Below are positions 63,485-64,000 of a stretch of DNA of 64,000 nucleotides, piece by piece (position 1 is the stretch's first letter; each line of letters opens with the position of its first letter). The notes beneath the pieces were generated by a model. It was given only the letters and a program-made list of their open reading frames with translations. It did not search any database and was not told the DNA's origin. The translations under genes were made by a program, and so were the position numbers. The DNA comes from Symbiodinium natans (Eukaryota; Sar; Dinophyceae; Suessiales; Symbiodiniaceae). The stretch is taken from the NCBI GenBank assembly GCA_905221605.1, contig CAJNDS010002452.1, positions 167,501 through 231,500 on the forward strand, in the 5' to 3' direction.

Positions 63485-64000
63485 CTACGACCACAATGGT
63501 CACGGATGGGACGGCTTAATGCTGAGGAGGTGCCTAACCAGGTGGCAACCCGATTTGGGGGCAGCTTTTTACCTGGAACACACACTGAGCTCCCGAAAAT
63601 GCATTTCCTAAATCCTCAACCCTGAACCCTGAGACCCCCCACTGGGCTGGCGGGCGTACTGGTCCAATCGATGGGACGGGAGAAAAAACAAGGTTGGCGC
63701 CGCAAAGATCACCACAAAACCCTAGGGCTGAGGGTCGAAACATCCGAATCCCGAAGTTTTGGTTTCCGACCCAGCCTAAACCCCACTAGAAGACCTACAA
63801 AAGAATCCGAGCTCGAATCTGAAATCCTCATGTGCCAGACAACTCTTCCCCTCAGCCCCTGCTGTCCCCTTACTTGGGGAGCTTGCGAGGATCAGAGATC
63901 ATACTCTTGTACTCTGAACAGAAAGCCGAAAGCCTGTGCTACCCTCATCACCTCTGCCCAATCGCAGCTTCTTGGGGGGGAGGGGATGTGGTGGGAAAGA

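Overview
The window reads as a piece of a nuclear dinoflagellate genome. Three observations support this. Exons rebuilt by protein similarity join at GT, GC and GA donors with a strong AG^G acceptor preference. Coding signal is confined to very short exons (about 40-140 nt) separated by long repeat-filled introns, all supportable exons lying on the minus strand. The plant/alveolate-type telomere repeat TTTAGGG (CCCTAAA) occurs dozens of times inside the sequence. Genus cannot be told from the sequence. Almost no long open frame here is a gene: the longest ones (639, 336, 313 and 304 codons at 13.5-16.8 kb) are translations of satellites.

Layout. 0-3 kb: ACCACC-type minisatellite, TAC/TTC microsatellites and a GA tract. 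3-8.2 kb: telomere-like tracts with a few minus-strand exon candidates. 8.6-11 kb: two diverged tandem copies of a ~0.8 kb segment; the right copy carries telomere-repeat tracts at three places where the left copy has none. 13.6-16.8 kb: satellite block (ATCACGCAC repeats, a 95-bp GC-rich satellite in a four-unit higher-order array, a 62-bp repeat, about eighteen 42-bp units, then an AC/ACACAG/CGGACACA microsatellite). 17.8-20 kb: minus-strand exon candidates of unknown identity. 20.5-32.9 kb: minus-strand gene for a coiled-coil protein with at least 17 short exons. 33.6-47.6 kb: minus-strand gene for a CLPTM1-family membrane protein, assembled here from 23 exons (~680 codons). 48.4-63.5 kb: minus-strand exons of one or two genes, several with helical-repeat (PPR-like) character. 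The genes thus form a head-to-tail unidirectional array, transcribed right to left.

Two features dominate the non-coding part. (1) Telomere-like tracts are ordered with respect to exons: on the + strand a CCCTAAA tract tends to lie left and a TTTAGGG tract right of an exon, so many introns begin with TTTAGGG and end with CCCTAAA and could pair end to end in the pre-mRNA. (2) At least six families of ~100-bp foldback (MITE-like) elements are scattered through introns; one family leaves 8-bp target duplications and one member of another family is itself interrupted by a TTTAGGG tract. Exon boundaries are inferred by eye from reading frame, splice consensus and family similarity; no alignment was run.
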